64,000 nucleotides of DNA from Chryseobacterium sp. G0186 (GCF_003815675.1 NZ_CP033918.1:1612001-1676000); one strand, 5' to 3'; shown: positions 47,001-55,377, numbered from the stretch's first letter. The notes: generated by a model not told the origin, from the sequence alone. Translations and numbers: made by a program.

Positions 47001-47105
47001 TCCTGGTTTTGAAGACTTGGTCCGTTGATGTACCGGAATCTGTGCAAACAGACAGGTTGAAGTCAATAATGATAGAGTGAGCACTATTTTGAATGAAAAT
47101 TTCAT
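41016..47105 (-). CDS. Alpha-2-macroglobulin family protein with TonB-plug-like insertion
   Basis: A 2029-residue protein with a signal peptide (MKFSFKIVLTLSLLTSTCLFAQ). It has macroglobulin domains (e.g. FIIFTDRAIYRPGQKFFYKG near residue 540), the A2M core around TQWKLILFAHTKDLKTG, and CSEQ (Cys1487), the thioester motif CxEQ that traps attacking proteases covalently. The following alpha-helical thioester domain has the usual GSFSWFPGG. Bacterial A2Ms are thought to guard the periplasm against proteases. An extra segment at about residues 1190-1243 carries VVDGKLENK ... PTEAAALYGNMGSREI, which reads like a TonB-dependent receptor plug. It shares an operon with a MORN-like protein 25 nt upstream. 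Full-length and open. Confidence 0.9.
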   Translation of the reverse strand: MKFSFKIVLTLSLLTSTCLFAQIPVHQRTKSSKPGITRQKKDLPTSRMSSRDSIQKEVFEVVNFYHDPEDDEGNVTPDKDLILILQKKVSSSKGLRKVLYQYYLANIYVSYITKYSSRATKKDITPLDELPDDYKTWAVNDFYREADQLYNQSLSQSELLKHEKTELWNELVGQVEFAKYKPTLYDLVASDYLKFLQGLPFDYDHSAKKKTADMKNSLHQFHANDEDKTALLYLKSTQIEGDAKKQSQQLEALADAYPKEPFSAYLLFQAAKLTKEEISENNFLNAHKLCQKAIDLIPSSDWNNHCKNLINALESSVLQIEIPKRNLPGEYIPLQTLYKNTDEVKVELSKNSGKIDFDKEPVWKGYRVDEKSISFINRQFEDQSFRTETFPLKKFNDYKYHQTVLAIPPLEEGVYEILTSSKDSKNSKVFVVSDLFYVKRFEDDTKVTFQAMNTKTGKSIDNAEYVMYQNIYEYEQDFIRKKENKLIRTGKGSTDHLGMFSLPKSKDREYDGSVIYFSQLKKYFVLDRDYDEIRNIKENDEQFKEPIEKSFIIFTDRAIYRPGQKFFYKGILKQEYYEKTMILPKQKVTVTLMNANYEEVAKAEAVTNEFGSITGTFTLPSNGPTGNYSIIMQADLGEIPGQKDRYLARESKSFNVEEYKRPKFRVAINPVKEAYRLGENVKVSGTAEAFSGADISRATVKYEVKRQRIYFWRSYFDDYYYPNYNEKETDITHGETSTDADGNFNISFNAEADEKSDKDKRNYRYSVSFYVTDVNGESQSSQTVINIGDVKAKISIESSEQLLQNEWKSLNIAVSNLNDQKIPAKGNLTITKLSEENKIILPKFIKKNLDRGSRAEDPAYSYYNKELFDTYFPYLSYYQNAKPQKGETVFSTQFNTSVTEHITLNKNPEPGKYLVEAESIIDHDTIKTFKVIEVFDPITFRNGNPAYFGVRADKESYKVGEKATVIFYSDFEEGFVNYRFIRDNKKEDYQQAAIKNGTATISFIVTDTDLKRMLYLDYDFIHDNDYAKGNIKFDIKENVNRNLEITTQVFRDKIQPGVPEKWILTIKGKDKEKINAEVLASMYDASLDQFAKNEYSFSHYIPYYSDPYINYDYYRWGRDYFLDELVAFESMDFNMGRNRYLLKSDEYPIPQFPYFLYTAIQVHEIMYYKTAAMEVAVSSDEAVGYTIKKPEKPDPIYVVDGKLENKNIPEDEIADIKKLSPTEAAALYGNMGSREIFIVTSKKAMKEELLRNVKARTNLDETAFFLPNLYTDSEGNIKLEFTSPEALTQWKLILFAHTKDLKTGSAEFLTKTQKELMVTPNPPRFLRQGDQVQISAKIDNLSDKDLKGDLILYLFDPETSKPLDSAFLNTNALKKMNVASKGATQASWDIKIPYAVEHVGYKILAKTKNYSDGEENVLPILSDRMLVTETIPISIKEGQNKTYIMDGLLNNISSSAANFNLSVELTSNPLWFAVMSIPYLRSFPHECSEQLFSRLYGNMLSAYVMNSSPKIKKIFDEWNAKETPSNPLEANENLKTILIGETPWLSRIKDQDEQMEQLALFFNLNRMQRDLKKAQRDLVDRQNPDGSFSWFPGGGKDKTISGHILAGFGKLDKMLKGQSADYFTSEINRVIKNSIDYLDKEYNEQLIKDQKGKDKLDLNDYSAYFYYRSYWTKKEIPAELKKVLTTLANTYVKDFDEYSLYHQAMITTLLQRYGYQDLAKKCVVNLKKKAKISEENGMYWDNNYSGWYWYQAPIETQSMLIEAFSEVTPEDVNSVEEMKVWLLKNKQTEGWGTTKSTTEAVYALLNYGKSWLDAEKGITMKLGNETIFLTNNVSKTSEAGFFKKSYYWKEITPEKGKLEIQKTSPGVAWGGMYRLYYENMDKVMAHNSSNVSIEKKLFLKTFDGQESKLKEITPENPIKLGDQVIVRLVIHTDRNMEYIHLKDMRASGFEPVNVLSTYKWQNGAGYYESTKDAATHFFFNLLPKGTYVFEYELKANNIGDFSNGITSFQNMYAPAMGAHSEGMRVKIVK

Positions 47106-47130
47106 GATAATTGAGTTTTAAAAGGAAAAA

Positions 47131-48471
47131 TTACTCCTGAACATAGTTTGGAATTTCCACCAGGTCACCTGAGTTTTTCGGAATGAAATAGCCCCCATTT
47201 TTCCGAAGAATCATATACTTTCCGGGAGCCAGGCTGATATAGATTAATGCAGATTCCTTTTCATGAGTTTCTGTTTTTCCTGATGATGAATATCTTATTA
47301 TCTTCCCCATAAAATCAGGAGATGAAAAATACAATTGCTCAGAAATTGGTTTATTTTTAAGGTATACATTATGCCATTTTGCCTTAGAAAACCTCTGAAA
47401 GATTTTTTCTTTAGATAAAGCCTCTATCTCCGAAACCGGAATAAAAGTAGCTTCCACATCTTTATAGGTATCCAAGGACTTCCATACGTTGTCGTCAGAA
47501 TCATCTCGTCTCAATCGCATAAAGGAAGTTCCTTTTTCCTGAAAAAAACGATAGCTTATGTCTCTGTACAATTTATCTTTAGGGTGCTTTTCCAGAAAAT
47601 TAACTGTTCCGCGATAGAGGACAACAAGGTTTACATTTTCCATACTGACCTCTGAAAACGGAAAACTTTTGTATTCTATATAAGTAGGAGCCTTTGTTAT
47701 GGCACTTTTTTGTGTATGGTAATAGAAATATTTCCCATTTTTTATTTCTTCCTCAGGATAAAAGTAGGATGTACTGTCCAATTGCTGAATAAGGTTACCC
47801 TCTTCATCAAAATTCTTTTCCAAAACAAGATGACCATTTTGGTAAGAGTACTCAACAGCCGTTTTCAAGGTATTTTTCCAGTAATAGATCCGTTTATATG
47901 CGCTGTTTTTGTCTTCTTTTTTCGGAAGATCTATCCATTCATCAGATTTATTCTCTTTATCATATCTGACATATCTGCTATTGGAATACACATATCCTGT
48001 AGTTCCTGATTCAAGATAGCCGTTTTTATAAATGGCTTCTCCCAAAATGCTTCCATCCGGTTTGTATTCGATGGTTTTTCCGGATTTTAAACTGTCTCCA
48101 TATTCGATGGTTTTCCAAATTTTCCCATCATCAAAATAGTAGGTCAGTTTTTTCTGTCTGGTTTTATTGATATACGAAGTTCCTGATCTGTCTTCTTCAT
48201 CCGGATCAAACCAAAAGACTTCTCCAATCTTATTTTTTTCATCTCCATCAGCAACATATCCCTGCATCTGAAGAACATTTCCTTTCATATAATAATCCCG
48301 AAGCAGTTCAAGGTTTCCGTATTTGGGTAAAGGATATGGGCGGTAGTAGACTGCCTTGGATTTTTGGGTTTCCTTCCAGTTTGCATCGTAGTAAGCTGTT
48401 TTTTTTGTCTGTGCTGAAAAGTGGACAGTAATATAAAATATAAAGAAAAGTAAACCGTACTTTTTCATCAT
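47131..48471 (-). CDS. Secreted protein with YwqK/MORN-like repeats
   Basis: A 446-residue protein starting with a signal peptide (MMKKYGLLFFIFYITVHFSAQ). Residues about 50-270 carry repeated short beta hairpins of the MORN-variant kind (YYFDDGKIWKTIEYGD, EYKPDGSILGEAIYKNG, EYSYQNGHLVLEKNFDEEG). The C-terminal part (about 290-446) has no known motif. Such repeats are found in Bacteroidetes outer proteins and in YwqK-like proteins. It lies 25 nt upstream of the A2M gene in the same direction, so a shared operon and a related envelope role are likely. Function unknown. Confidence 0.65.
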   Translation of the reverse strand: MMKKYGLLFFIFYITVHFSAQTKKTAYYDANWKETQKSKAVYYRPYPLPKYGNLELLRDYYMKGNVLQMQGYVADGDEKNKIGEVFWFDPDEEDRSGTSYINKTRQKKLTYYFDDGKIWKTIEYGDSLKSGKTIEYKPDGSILGEAIYKNGYLESGTTGYVYSNSRYVRYDKENKSDEWIDLPKKEDKNSAYKRIYYWKNTLKTAVEYSYQNGHLVLEKNFDEEGNLIQQLDSTSYFYPEEEIKNGKYFYYHTQKSAITKAPTYIEYKSFPFSEVSMENVNLVVLYRGTVNFLEKHPKDKLYRDISYRFFQEKGTSFMRLRRDDSDDNVWKSLDTYKDVEATFIPVSEIEALSKEKIFQRFSKAKWHNVYLKNKPISEQLYFSSPDFMGKIIRYSSSGKTETHEKESALIYISLAPGKYMILRKNGGYFIPKNSGDLVEIPNYVQE

Positions 48472-48737
48472 GAGTCATTATTTTTTCAGGTTATGGTGTT
48501 TTTTAAATGCTATCATTCTCTTTTCTGGACATATACTGATATTACTTTTCCACTGCTGTCATCAGTGTCCATCTTTCCCTTACAGTTTTTATCATTATTA
48601 ATCTTATTTTTAAAAGTACAAAAAATAGGATGAATAGAATACCCCCAGTAATAGGTATATTTATTAAGCCCAATCAGGAAATTATTCAGGAAAAAAAAGA
48701 AATTAAAAAACCTGTATTTCTAATAAAAATGTAAAAA

Positions 48738-49169
48738 ATGAAACAAAATATTCTCATCATTGTAGCCATTACTACAGGAGTTTTCTTATCGTCAGCACAA
48801 ACCTTAACATCCTCCAATATCTGGTATGACATCATGACTCACAAAGTTGATTCTGATAGTCTTTTAACTCAAAGAGGATTTAAACTGAAGTATTCCGGTC
48901 CGAAGAAAATGGGCGGTAATTTAGCCTGCTATTTTAATAAAAAATATGATGAATGGTTATTTATTAATGATAACGATCAGGGTAAAACCACGCAGGTATC
49001 ATATCTTCTGCCTACCTTACAGAAGTATAAGAAAAACCTGATTGAGAAAAAATTGTTATTATTGGGTGAAGAGGTAAGCCCCATGGGAAAAACATATCAG
49101 GAAAGTAAACTATACTATCATCTAACGTATACCTTTACAAAAATTGATACTCCTCCGGTTCATCAATAA
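48738..49169 (+). CDS. Small secreted protein, 143 aa
   Basis: A signal peptide (MKQNILIIVAITTGVFLSSAQ) and a mature part of about 120 residues with no known motif, rich in Lys, Tyr and Leu. Not recognised. It is followed after 22 nt by a lipoprotein gene and then by a second lipoprotein gene, so it appears to be the first of three envelope genes on the plus strand. Confidence 0.6.
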   Translation: MKQNILIIVAITTGVFLSSAQTLTSSNIWYDIMTHKVDSDSLLTQRGFKLKYSGPKKMGGNLACYFNKKYDEWLFINDNDQGKTTQVSYLLPTLQKYKKNLIEKKLLLLGEEVSPMGKTYQESKLYYHLTYTFTKIDTPPVHQ

Positions 49170-49191
49170 CTATAAACCAAGCATAACACGA

Positions 49192-49929
49192 ATGAAATTA
49201 ATACCAGTCATTACGCTCCTATTTGCTATCGTTTTTAATAGCTGTAACAAGGCTAAGCAGGTTTCCGGTACCTATATTTCGCAAACCGTAATGCTTCCTG
49301 TATATAACGGCTGCTGTACTTCCACTGAAATCATACGGTTAAATGAAGATAAAAGCTTCCGTATGTATCATCAGAATGATCAGGGAGATTATAGCACCAC
49401 CGATTTTGCCATCGGAACATATCAACTGAAACAAGGGATCATCTCCATGAAACCTGATTCTATGAATACCGATTTTGATCTTTCAAAGGCAACATTTAAA
49501 AAAGAACACTCAAATCATGGTATGTATTATCTTACCCGACAGGATAATAAGGTAAAATACCATAAAATTGATTTTAAGAAAGTGGACTCCCTGTATATTC
49601 GACGGGTTAATGATGACAACTGGGAAAGTGAAGCAATAACGGTAAAAAAAGATGGCTCTGTACATTATGTTTCCCACTCATTCAACAAGGTTAAAAATGC
49701 ATCTACTACTCTTACTAAGAATAAGAAACTCACCAAAGAACAATTCCGGCAGTATATAGAAAAAATTTCTCAAAGCAGTATTTTCCAGCAAGAAACAACC
49801 TCCAAAAAATATGAAATTTACCTGTTATTGAACAGTCGGGAACAAAATATCCAACTCTATGATCACAATAATATCGACAAGAAACTCTATGATTTAGTCT
49901 TTGAGAAAGTACGTGGTTGGGTAAAGTAA
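49192..49929 (+). CDS. Lipoprotein, 245 aa
   Basis: The ATG at 49192 is chosen over the upstream TTG frame (49144), because it gives a lipoprotein signal peptide MKLIPVITLLFAIVFNSC with the lipobox Cys at residue 18. The mature part (FRMYHQNDQGDYSTTDFAIG and similar) has beta-strand-like patterns in the first half and a charged second half. No enzyme motif and no known family. It is probably anchored in the outer membrane. It lies 22 nt after the 143-residue gene and 49 nt before the next lipoprotein gene. Confidence 0.6.
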   Translation: MKLIPVITLLFAIVFNSCNKAKQVSGTYISQTVMLPVYNGCCTSTEIIRLNEDKSFRMYHQNDQGDYSTTDFAIGTYQLKQGIISMKPDSMNTDFDLSKATFKKEHSNHGMYYLTRQDNKVKYHKIDFKKVDSLYIRRVNDDNWESEAITVKKDGSVHYVSHSFNKVKNASTTLTKNKKLTKEQFRQYIEKISQSSIFQQETTSKKYEIYLLLNSREQNIQLYDHNNIDKKLYDLVFEKVRGWVK

Positions 49930-49978
49930 AAACTTAAGACTCATCTTAAAATATTATCTTCGTAAAAAATTTGACAAA

Positions 49979-50524
49979 ATGAAAAAGATCATATTTCTGG
50001 CTTCTGCCATTCTTGTACTGAATTCCTGTGTGGTAAGAACGGCTACAAAAGTGGTTTCGGGAGCTGTAAATATAGGCTACAAGGCAGTGAAAGGTACCGT
50101 AAACGGAATCAGCTGGGCGGTAAGCAAAGCCAAAGGGAAAATAGATGAAGACCGTTTGGATGGAACCTGGAAAGTGGTAGGAGTTTACCGTGGTTCTTTT
50201 GAAGAATTTTCAAAAGATCAGAATCCTGATGGTTCCTTTACTTCAGACTGTACAGAAAGCTTTGATCAGATTATTTTTAAGGCTAAGAAGTCTAAATTCA
50301 AACCAGTACATTGTAGTTCTGATAAGGAAGACTGGGTAAAATACTCTCTGGAATTTGGGAAGAATCCCTTGACCAAGGAAAAGGAGAATTATATTGAATA
50401 CAATTCCAACAATTATATTTCAGTCATTGATGTCAACAGCAAAACCATGGTGCTGGAGGGTAATTTAATGCCTAAAATGGCTTTTTCCGGTGCTAAGTTA
50501 TATCTTTTGGAAAAAGTAAAATAA
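49979..50524 (+). CDS. Lipoprotein, 181 aa
   Basis: A lipoprotein signal peptide (MKKIIFLASAILVLNSC, Cys17) is followed by a short amphipathic helix with Val/Thr/Lys repeats (VVSGAVNIGYKAVKGTVNG) and a beta-rich C-terminal domain (DGTWKVVGVYRGSF, YISVIDVNSKTMVLEG), which looks like a lipocalin-like fold. Not assigned to a known family. It is the last of the three small envelope genes and is followed by a strong terminator. Confidence 0.65.
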   Translation: MKKIIFLASAILVLNSCVVRTATKVVSGAVNIGYKAVKGTVNGISWAVSKAKGKIDEDRLDGTWKVVGVYRGSFEEFSKDQNPDGSFTSDCTESFDQIIFKAKKSKFKPVHCSSDKEDWVKYSLEFGKNPLTKEKENYIEYNSNNYISVIDVNSKTMVLEGNLMPKMAFSGAKLYLLEKVK

Positions 50525-50528
50525 AAAT

Positions 50529-50562
50529 AGCCTGCTTTCTTTTCAAAGCAGGCTGTTTTTTT
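50529..50562 (+). terminator. Rho-independent terminator
   Basis: Stem AGCCTGCTTT / AAAGCAGGCT with a 6-nt loop and T tail. Confidence 0.85.
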
Positions 50563-50584
50563 ATATACTTGGAGCCTATTTTTA

Positions 50585-51450
50585 TTTAAACGCAAAGGTT
50601 TTATCTTCAGCATGTTTTATGATAAGGAAGCAAAGAGGGAATCAACCTCATTGATTCTTTCTAAGCGAATGTAATAGCCATAAGCTTCATCAGCGACTTG
50701 TCGCCTCCTTTGCTCACTTTAATACTACACACGAATCACAGAAACTTTGCGTTTAAAAAATAACGGTCTATCAAAAGAAAGCAACCTTTTTTATATACTT
50801 GAAACTTGTTTTTATTTAAACGCAAAGGTTTTATCTTCCGGATGCTTTATGATAAGGAAGCAAAGAAAGGAATCAACTTCATTGATTCTTTCTAAGCTAG
50901 CGTAATAGCCATACAACTTCATCAGCGACTTGTCGCATTCTTTGCTCACTTTAATACTACACACGAATCACAGAAACTTTGCGTTTAAAAAATAACGGTC
51001 TATCAAAAGAAAGCAACCTTTTTTATATACTTGAAACTTGTTTTTATTTAAACGCAAAGGTTTTATCTTCCGGATGCTTTATGATAAGGAAGCAAAGAAA
51101 GGAATCAACTTCATTGATTCTTTCTAAACTAGCGTAATAGCCATACAACTTCATCAGCGACTTGTCGCCTCCTTTGCTCATTTTAATACTGCACACGAAT
51201 CACAGAAACTTTGCGTTTAAAAAAATAACAGTCTATCAAAAGAAAGCAACCTTTTTTATGTACTTGAAACTTGTTTTTATTTTAAACGCAAAGGTTTTAT
51301 CTTCAGCATGTTTTATGATAAGGAAGCAAAGAGGGAATCAACCTCATTGATTCTTTCTAAGCGAATGTAATAGCCATAAGCTTCATCAGCGACTTGTCGC
51401 CTCCTTTGCTCACTTTAATACTACACACGAATCACAGAAACTTTGCGTTA
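50585..51450. repeat. Intergenic tandem array, four units of about 232 bp
   Basis: CGCAAAGG recurs at 50591, 50821, 51053 and 51287. Each unit contains a 173-bp element bounded by the 13-bp inverted pair TTTAAACGCAAAG / CTTTGCGTTTAAA (50585-50597 and 50745-50757 in the first), then a spacer of about 57 bp. Inside are GGAAGCAAAG and GCTTCATCAGCGACTTGTCG with TCCTTTGC. No ORF is conserved. The final unit ends at CTTTGCGTTA. Confidence 0.85.
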
Positions 51451-51479
51451 AAAAGTAAAACTTTTCAGTAATCGTTTCT

Positions 51480-52967
51480 TTACTTATTTTCTATATCAAC
51501 AATTTTTTTGCCCTGCTCCCCCAGATAATGAAGAACCAGTTTCTCATACACTTTGTAGCCATCATCTACATTGGTAAATATCAGAATCCCCTTTCCGGTT
51601 TTGGGCAATACAAACGCAATACACCTTGTTCCTTTATCAGCTCCGGCATGGGACAGCGCATAGTCACCATTTCCAAGATCGTACACAGAAAATCCTAATC
51701 CAAAGTAGACATTTTCTTTTATTTTTGCCTGCATTTTGATCATATCCTGAAATACCTCCGGCTTCAGCTCTTTCCCTTTCATCACACTCACCATAAAATT
51801 TCCATAATCTTCTATGGTTGTATGCAGATCATCGGCAGCATTGGCGGTTTTATTTTTCTCTGTCGGATATGGCTCACCTTTTTCATTATATCCGATCGCA
51901 AATCTTGATTCATCGGTATTCTTATCCCAGATATAGTTGGTATCATTCATTGTAAGAGGTTGAAAGATCAATTCCCGGGCAAGCTGCTCCAAGGGTTTAC
52001 CGAACTTTTTTTCCAGAGCTTTTCTAAGGTATTCGAAACCTTCTCCTGAGTATTGATATTTTGTTCCGGGCTCAAACTGAAAATTCAGTTTTTTGTCTGC
52101 ATTCATCCATCTCCAATTGGGAAAGCCTGTTTGATGGGTTAAAATAATTCTGGTTGTTAACTTCTTATATCTCGAATCATGAGCAATATCCGGATCTATC
52201 CAATAGGCATCAAGGGGTTCATCCAGTTTCCATTTTCCCTGGTTCACCAGATGTAGTGCAACCATTGCAGTGACGGGTTTTGTAAGGGAAGCTACATTGA
52301 AATAGGTATTATATGGTGCTGAAACTCCTTTTTTTATTTCGCCAAAAACCTTTACCTTTTTCAATTCTCCGGCTTCAATGATTCCCAATCCAAGTGTTGG
52401 AATTTTATTTTCTTTTAACCAGTTTTCAATTTCCTGATCATGATCAAAAACGGTTTTCTCGTCACCGGACTGCCTGGCATGATGATCAAAACTCAATGAT
52501 TTCGTCAGCTTCCAGTCGTTATTTTCTAAGAGCCAAAGATTGGTAAATTTAGCTCCACCCACTAGTTTTTCAGGTTGATTTTTTTCTTTTTCATAAAAGA
52601 TATGGTCCCCATTCTGAATAGCAGCATACACTTTTCCATCTTTATACAATGGGTAAATCTGAGTGCTTTTATTAACCAAAACCCTCCTGGCCCGATAGGT
52701 TTCTGGATCTTTACATAGTCCGTTTTTAAAATCAGTCATGAACTTTTTTTTGTCCGAAAAACCATCTTTATCGTGATAGAATTCTAACCGGTCACTTAGT
52801 ATATTTTCAGTCTGCTTGATATTACAGGTATTGAAACCAACCGAAAAAAGCAAACTATCCTTTGACAGAATTGTTCTGTAAAGGGGATCTGTTTTTTCGA
52901 TCTGCGCCTGACTATTGCTAAAGAAAAGAACGAGAAAAAGAAGAATAAATTGAGCACACTTTGTCAT
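51480..52967 (-). CDS. Secreted serine beta-lactamase-like hydrolase with N-terminal NTF2-like domain
   Basis: A 495-residue protein with a signal peptide (MTKCAQFILLFLVLFFSNSQAQ). Residues about 30-165 form an NTF2-like (DUF4440) domain. Residues about 185-480 are a class C beta-lactamase/penicillin-binding-like domain with the SxxK motif in NVASLTKPV and a second-motif tyrosine in YQYSGEGF; the closing HAGADKGTR block is present. Such enzymes hydrolyse peptides or esters rather than confer drug resistance. The substrate is unknown. The gene ends close to the 50585 repeat array. Confidence 0.85.
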   Translation of the reverse strand: MTKCAQFILLFLVLFFSNSQAQIEKTDPLYRTILSKDSLLFSVGFNTCNIKQTENILSDRLEFYHDKDGFSDKKKFMTDFKNGLCKDPETYRARRVLVNKSTQIYPLYKDGKVYAAIQNGDHIFYEKEKNQPEKLVGGAKFTNLWLLENNDWKLTKSLSFDHHARQSGDEKTVFDHDQEIENWLKENKIPTLGLGIIEAGELKKVKVFGEIKKGVSAPYNTYFNVASLTKPVTAMVALHLVNQGKWKLDEPLDAYWIDPDIAHDSRYKKLTTRIILTHQTGFPNWRWMNADKKLNFQFEPGTKYQYSGEGFEYLRKALEKKFGKPLEQLARELIFQPLTMNDTNYIWDKNTDESRFAIGYNEKGEPYPTEKNKTANAADDLHTTIEDYGNFMVSVMKGKELKPEVFQDMIKMQAKIKENVYFGLGFSVYDLGNGDYALSHAGADKGTRCIAFVLPKTGKGILIFTNVDDGYKVYEKLVLHYLGEQGKKIVDIENK

Positions 52968-53054
52968 TGTTAATTTTTTGACAAAGATTCAGTTTTCAAT
53001 TGTTTTTCAACTCAAAAAGAACCTGACAAAAACCCGACAATGTCCTGACAGTAT

Positions 53055-53636
53055 TTATATCATACTGAATTTCAATCTGTAATACAATTTTTTATTCTTA
53101 TCAATTTCTGCCGTGTTACGAAGAATAATAAATACATTGGAAAGTACAATCAGGATCATCAGCACCAATGTAAACTGTCGGCCGAGCTTTAAAAAGATCC
53201 CCAGCATAAATACAATGGGTGCCATTACCGTCCATATCATCTGAATGGAAATAATCTGTCTCACCAGACTATTTCTCTGCTTCATGGTAAACATCAGAAG
53301 AAGCGGAACCAAAATATTCAAAGGAGGTAGCACAGTGAACAATAATGAGGAAAGATTGATTATTTTGATCAGGGAATAGTTCACATCAGATTGTTCTTCT
53401 TTTGCTTCACTTTTCTCTTCTTCAACAATTACTTCTTCCGGTTCAATATTTACTACTATATCCTGTAATAAACTTTCTTCTACCTCCAATGCCTGAGACA
53501 GTGCCCTGAGTGTATGTCCCTTTGGTTCTGTCCCCGCCTCTATCCGCTGAATGGTTCGTACAGAGATCCTGGATTTTTCTGACAACTCTTCCTGAGTCAG
53601 ATTCTTTTGTTCTCTTACAGCTTTTAATTTGGACAT
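53055..53636 (-). CDS. XRE-type HTH regulator with membrane-spanning tail
   Basis: A 193-residue protein. Residues 1-55 are an XRE HTH (LTQEELSEKSRISVRTIQRI). A linker rich in Glu/Val (residues 60-82) is followed by hydrophobic segments near 93-115, 130-148 and 150-172, so it is a membrane-bound regulator. The layout of HTH plus a DUF4870-like membrane part is common in Bacteroidetes. It is located 87 nt from the beta-lactamase-like gene and in the same orientation, so co-transcription is possible. Signal unknown. Confidence 0.75.
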   Translation of the reverse strand: MSKLKAVREQKNLTQEELSEKSRISVRTIQRIEAGTEPKGHTLRALSQALEVEESLLQDIVVNIEPEEVIVEEEKSEAKEEQSDVNYSLIKIINLSSLLFTVLPPLNILVPLLLMFTMKQRNSLVRQIISIQMIWTVMAPIVFMLGIFLKLGRQFTLVLMILIVLSNVFIILRNTAEIDKNKKLYYRLKFSMI

Positions 53637-53772
53637 AGTTTTAAGGAGATGCTTTTTTAATCAATTTCTGAGGGCTAATTTACATTTTTTTCAATGGAGT
53701 TTTTCATCAATTATCCTCAAGAGTATTGCTCCTTATTTTAATTAAACAGACATTTGTATAAAATTAATAGAA

Positions 53773-54408
53773 ATGATTCCACTTCATGAACTCTTCTTTT
53801 TTATTCTGGCCGCCCTTGTTTTAGTGATCAGCCCGGGTCCTAATATGATCTATCTTATTTCTAAATCGATAACACAAGGTAAAAAGTCTGGTTTTATTTC
53901 GTTGGCAGGTGTGGTATGTGGTTTTCTTTTTCACATTGTCATGGTTTCATTTGGCTTAACGGCTGTATTACTGGCTATTCCTTTTGCTTATACAGTACTT
54001 AAGGCTATAGGAACTGTTTATCTCCTGTATTTAGCCTACCAAGCTATTAAACCCAACAGTAAAAATATTTTTGATGTGGAGCAAAGCGGTTTATATGACA
54101 GTCCAAAAAAACTTTTCACTGTCGGTTTTTTAACCAATGTCCTCAATCCAAAGGTGGCGGTATTTTATTTATCATTTTTCCCGCAATTCATTAAGCCTGA
54201 ATATGGTTCTGTATTTACTCAAAGTCTGGAATTGGGTGTTGTTCAGGTTTTTATAAGCTTTAGTGTTAACTTTATCATCGTTCTTACTGCGGCAAGGGTT
54301 GCTTTATTCTTTTCCAATAATCCGGTCTGGATAAAAATACAAAAGTGGTTTATGGCAAGTATACTAACCTATCTGGCTATAAAAATGGCATTTTCCAAAG
54401 CTAAATAA
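53773..54408 (+). CDS. LysE/RhtB-family exporter
   Basis: A 211-residue membrane protein with six hydrophobic segments. The first block VLVISPGPNMIYLISKSITQG (cut here: ISPGPNMIYLI) is the LysE family signature; GFLTNVLNPKVAVFYLSFFPQF near residue 120 is the second (NVLNPKVAVFYLSF). Family members export amino acids or similar small molecules by proton exchange. It lies 20 nt before an AraC regulator, in the same direction, so the regulator probably belongs to the same operon. Divergent from the XRE gene. Confidence 0.9.
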   Translation: MIPLHELFFFILAALVLVISPGPNMIYLISKSITQGKKSGFISLAGVVCGFLFHIVMVSFGLTAVLLAIPFAYTVLKAIGTVYLLYLAYQAIKPNSKNIFDVEQSGLYDSPKKLFTVGFLTNVLNPKVAVFYLSFFPQFIKPEYGSVFTQSLELGVVQVFISFSVNFIIVLTAARVALFFSNNPVWIKIQKWFMASILTYLAIKMAFSKAK

Positions 54409-54428
54409 CAAGACAGCATTAATTTTAG

Positions 54429-55307
54429 GTGATGAAGCAAACTATTCCAACCTATGATCTAAGTGATATTTCCCAACATCCTTTTCTTATTGAAAGAATG
54501 GAAATGCGTAACCGTTCAGAAGATATTCTTTTGGATAAAGGAATCCATCGTGACAGTCATTATATTTTTACCTGCATGGAAAGCGGGCATGTAAAAATGA
54601 TGGTAGACTTCAATGTTATGGAAGCACAGGATGCTACCATTTTCTGTGTACTCCCCGGACAAGTGCATCAGGGACTTGTAATGAAAGATGTGTATGGATG
54701 GTTTCTCGCCGTTAAATCAGATCTGATTCCGGATACTGTCCGTTCTGTTTTTGAAGAATCATTGGAAACCATTCAACCTCTAAGAGTTGATAAGGGCTGG
54801 ATTGATAAAATAAACACTGTTGCCCATTTGCTTTATGTTTCTTATACTGATGAAAAGTTTACCTCCAAGGAAGGCTTTTTAGTCACCCAATCTTTACTTA
54901 ATACCCTTACCGGGATGTTTTCCTTCATTTATTCGGAGGTAAATTATTCAGAGATATCCAACGAAAGCAGAGCCCTACAACTGGTCAGAGCCTTTAAAAT
55001 TTTGGTAAGAAAAGAATTTAAAACCCTGAAAAGTCCATCAGACTATGCCGAAAAATTAAATATTTCGAGAGGTTATCTTACAGAAGTCATTCGTGAGGTT
55101 ACAGGGAAACCTGCCCAACACTGGATTCACCAGGAGGTTTTAATAGAAGCAAAAAGGCTACTGGCCTTTACTCATCTTACAGTAAAAGAAATAGCCTATG
55201 AACTAGGATACAATGATCATACATATTTCAGCCGTTTATTTTCAAAGCTGGAAAATCTTTCTCCCTCAGAGTTTCGGATAAAAGCCAAAGACGCCAACCA
55301 CGAATAG
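54429..55307 (+). CDS. AraC-family transcriptional regulator
   Basis: A 292-residue regulator. The N-terminal part (about 1-180) is a cupin-like sensor domain, and the C-terminal 100 residues hold two HTHs (YAEKLNISRGYLTEVIREVTG and VKEIAYELGYNDHTYFSRLFSK) of the AraC/XylS class. It is the second gene after the LysE-type exporter (20 nt gap) and precedes a flavoprotein gene by 70 nt. It may control the exporter, the flavoprotein or both. Effector unknown. Confidence 0.9.
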   Translation: MMKQTIPTYDLSDISQHPFLIERMEMRNRSEDILLDKGIHRDSHYIFTCMESGHVKMMVDFNVMEAQDATIFCVLPGQVHQGLVMKDVYGWFLAVKSDLIPDTVRSVFEESLETIQPLRVDKGWIDKINTVAHLLYVSYTDEKFTSKEGFLVTQSLLNTLTGMFSFIYSEVNYSEISNESRALQLVRAFKILVRKEFKTLKSPSDYAEKLNISRGYLTEVIREVTGKPAQHWIHQEVLIEAKRLLAFTHLTVKEIAYELGYNDHTYFSRLFSKLENLSPSEFRIKAKDANHE

Positions 55308-55377
55308 TCCAACCAATTCCCTGAAATAGCTATCGCTATTTATCTATTTTGCAGCTTCCTTTGCAATAAAAATAGTT

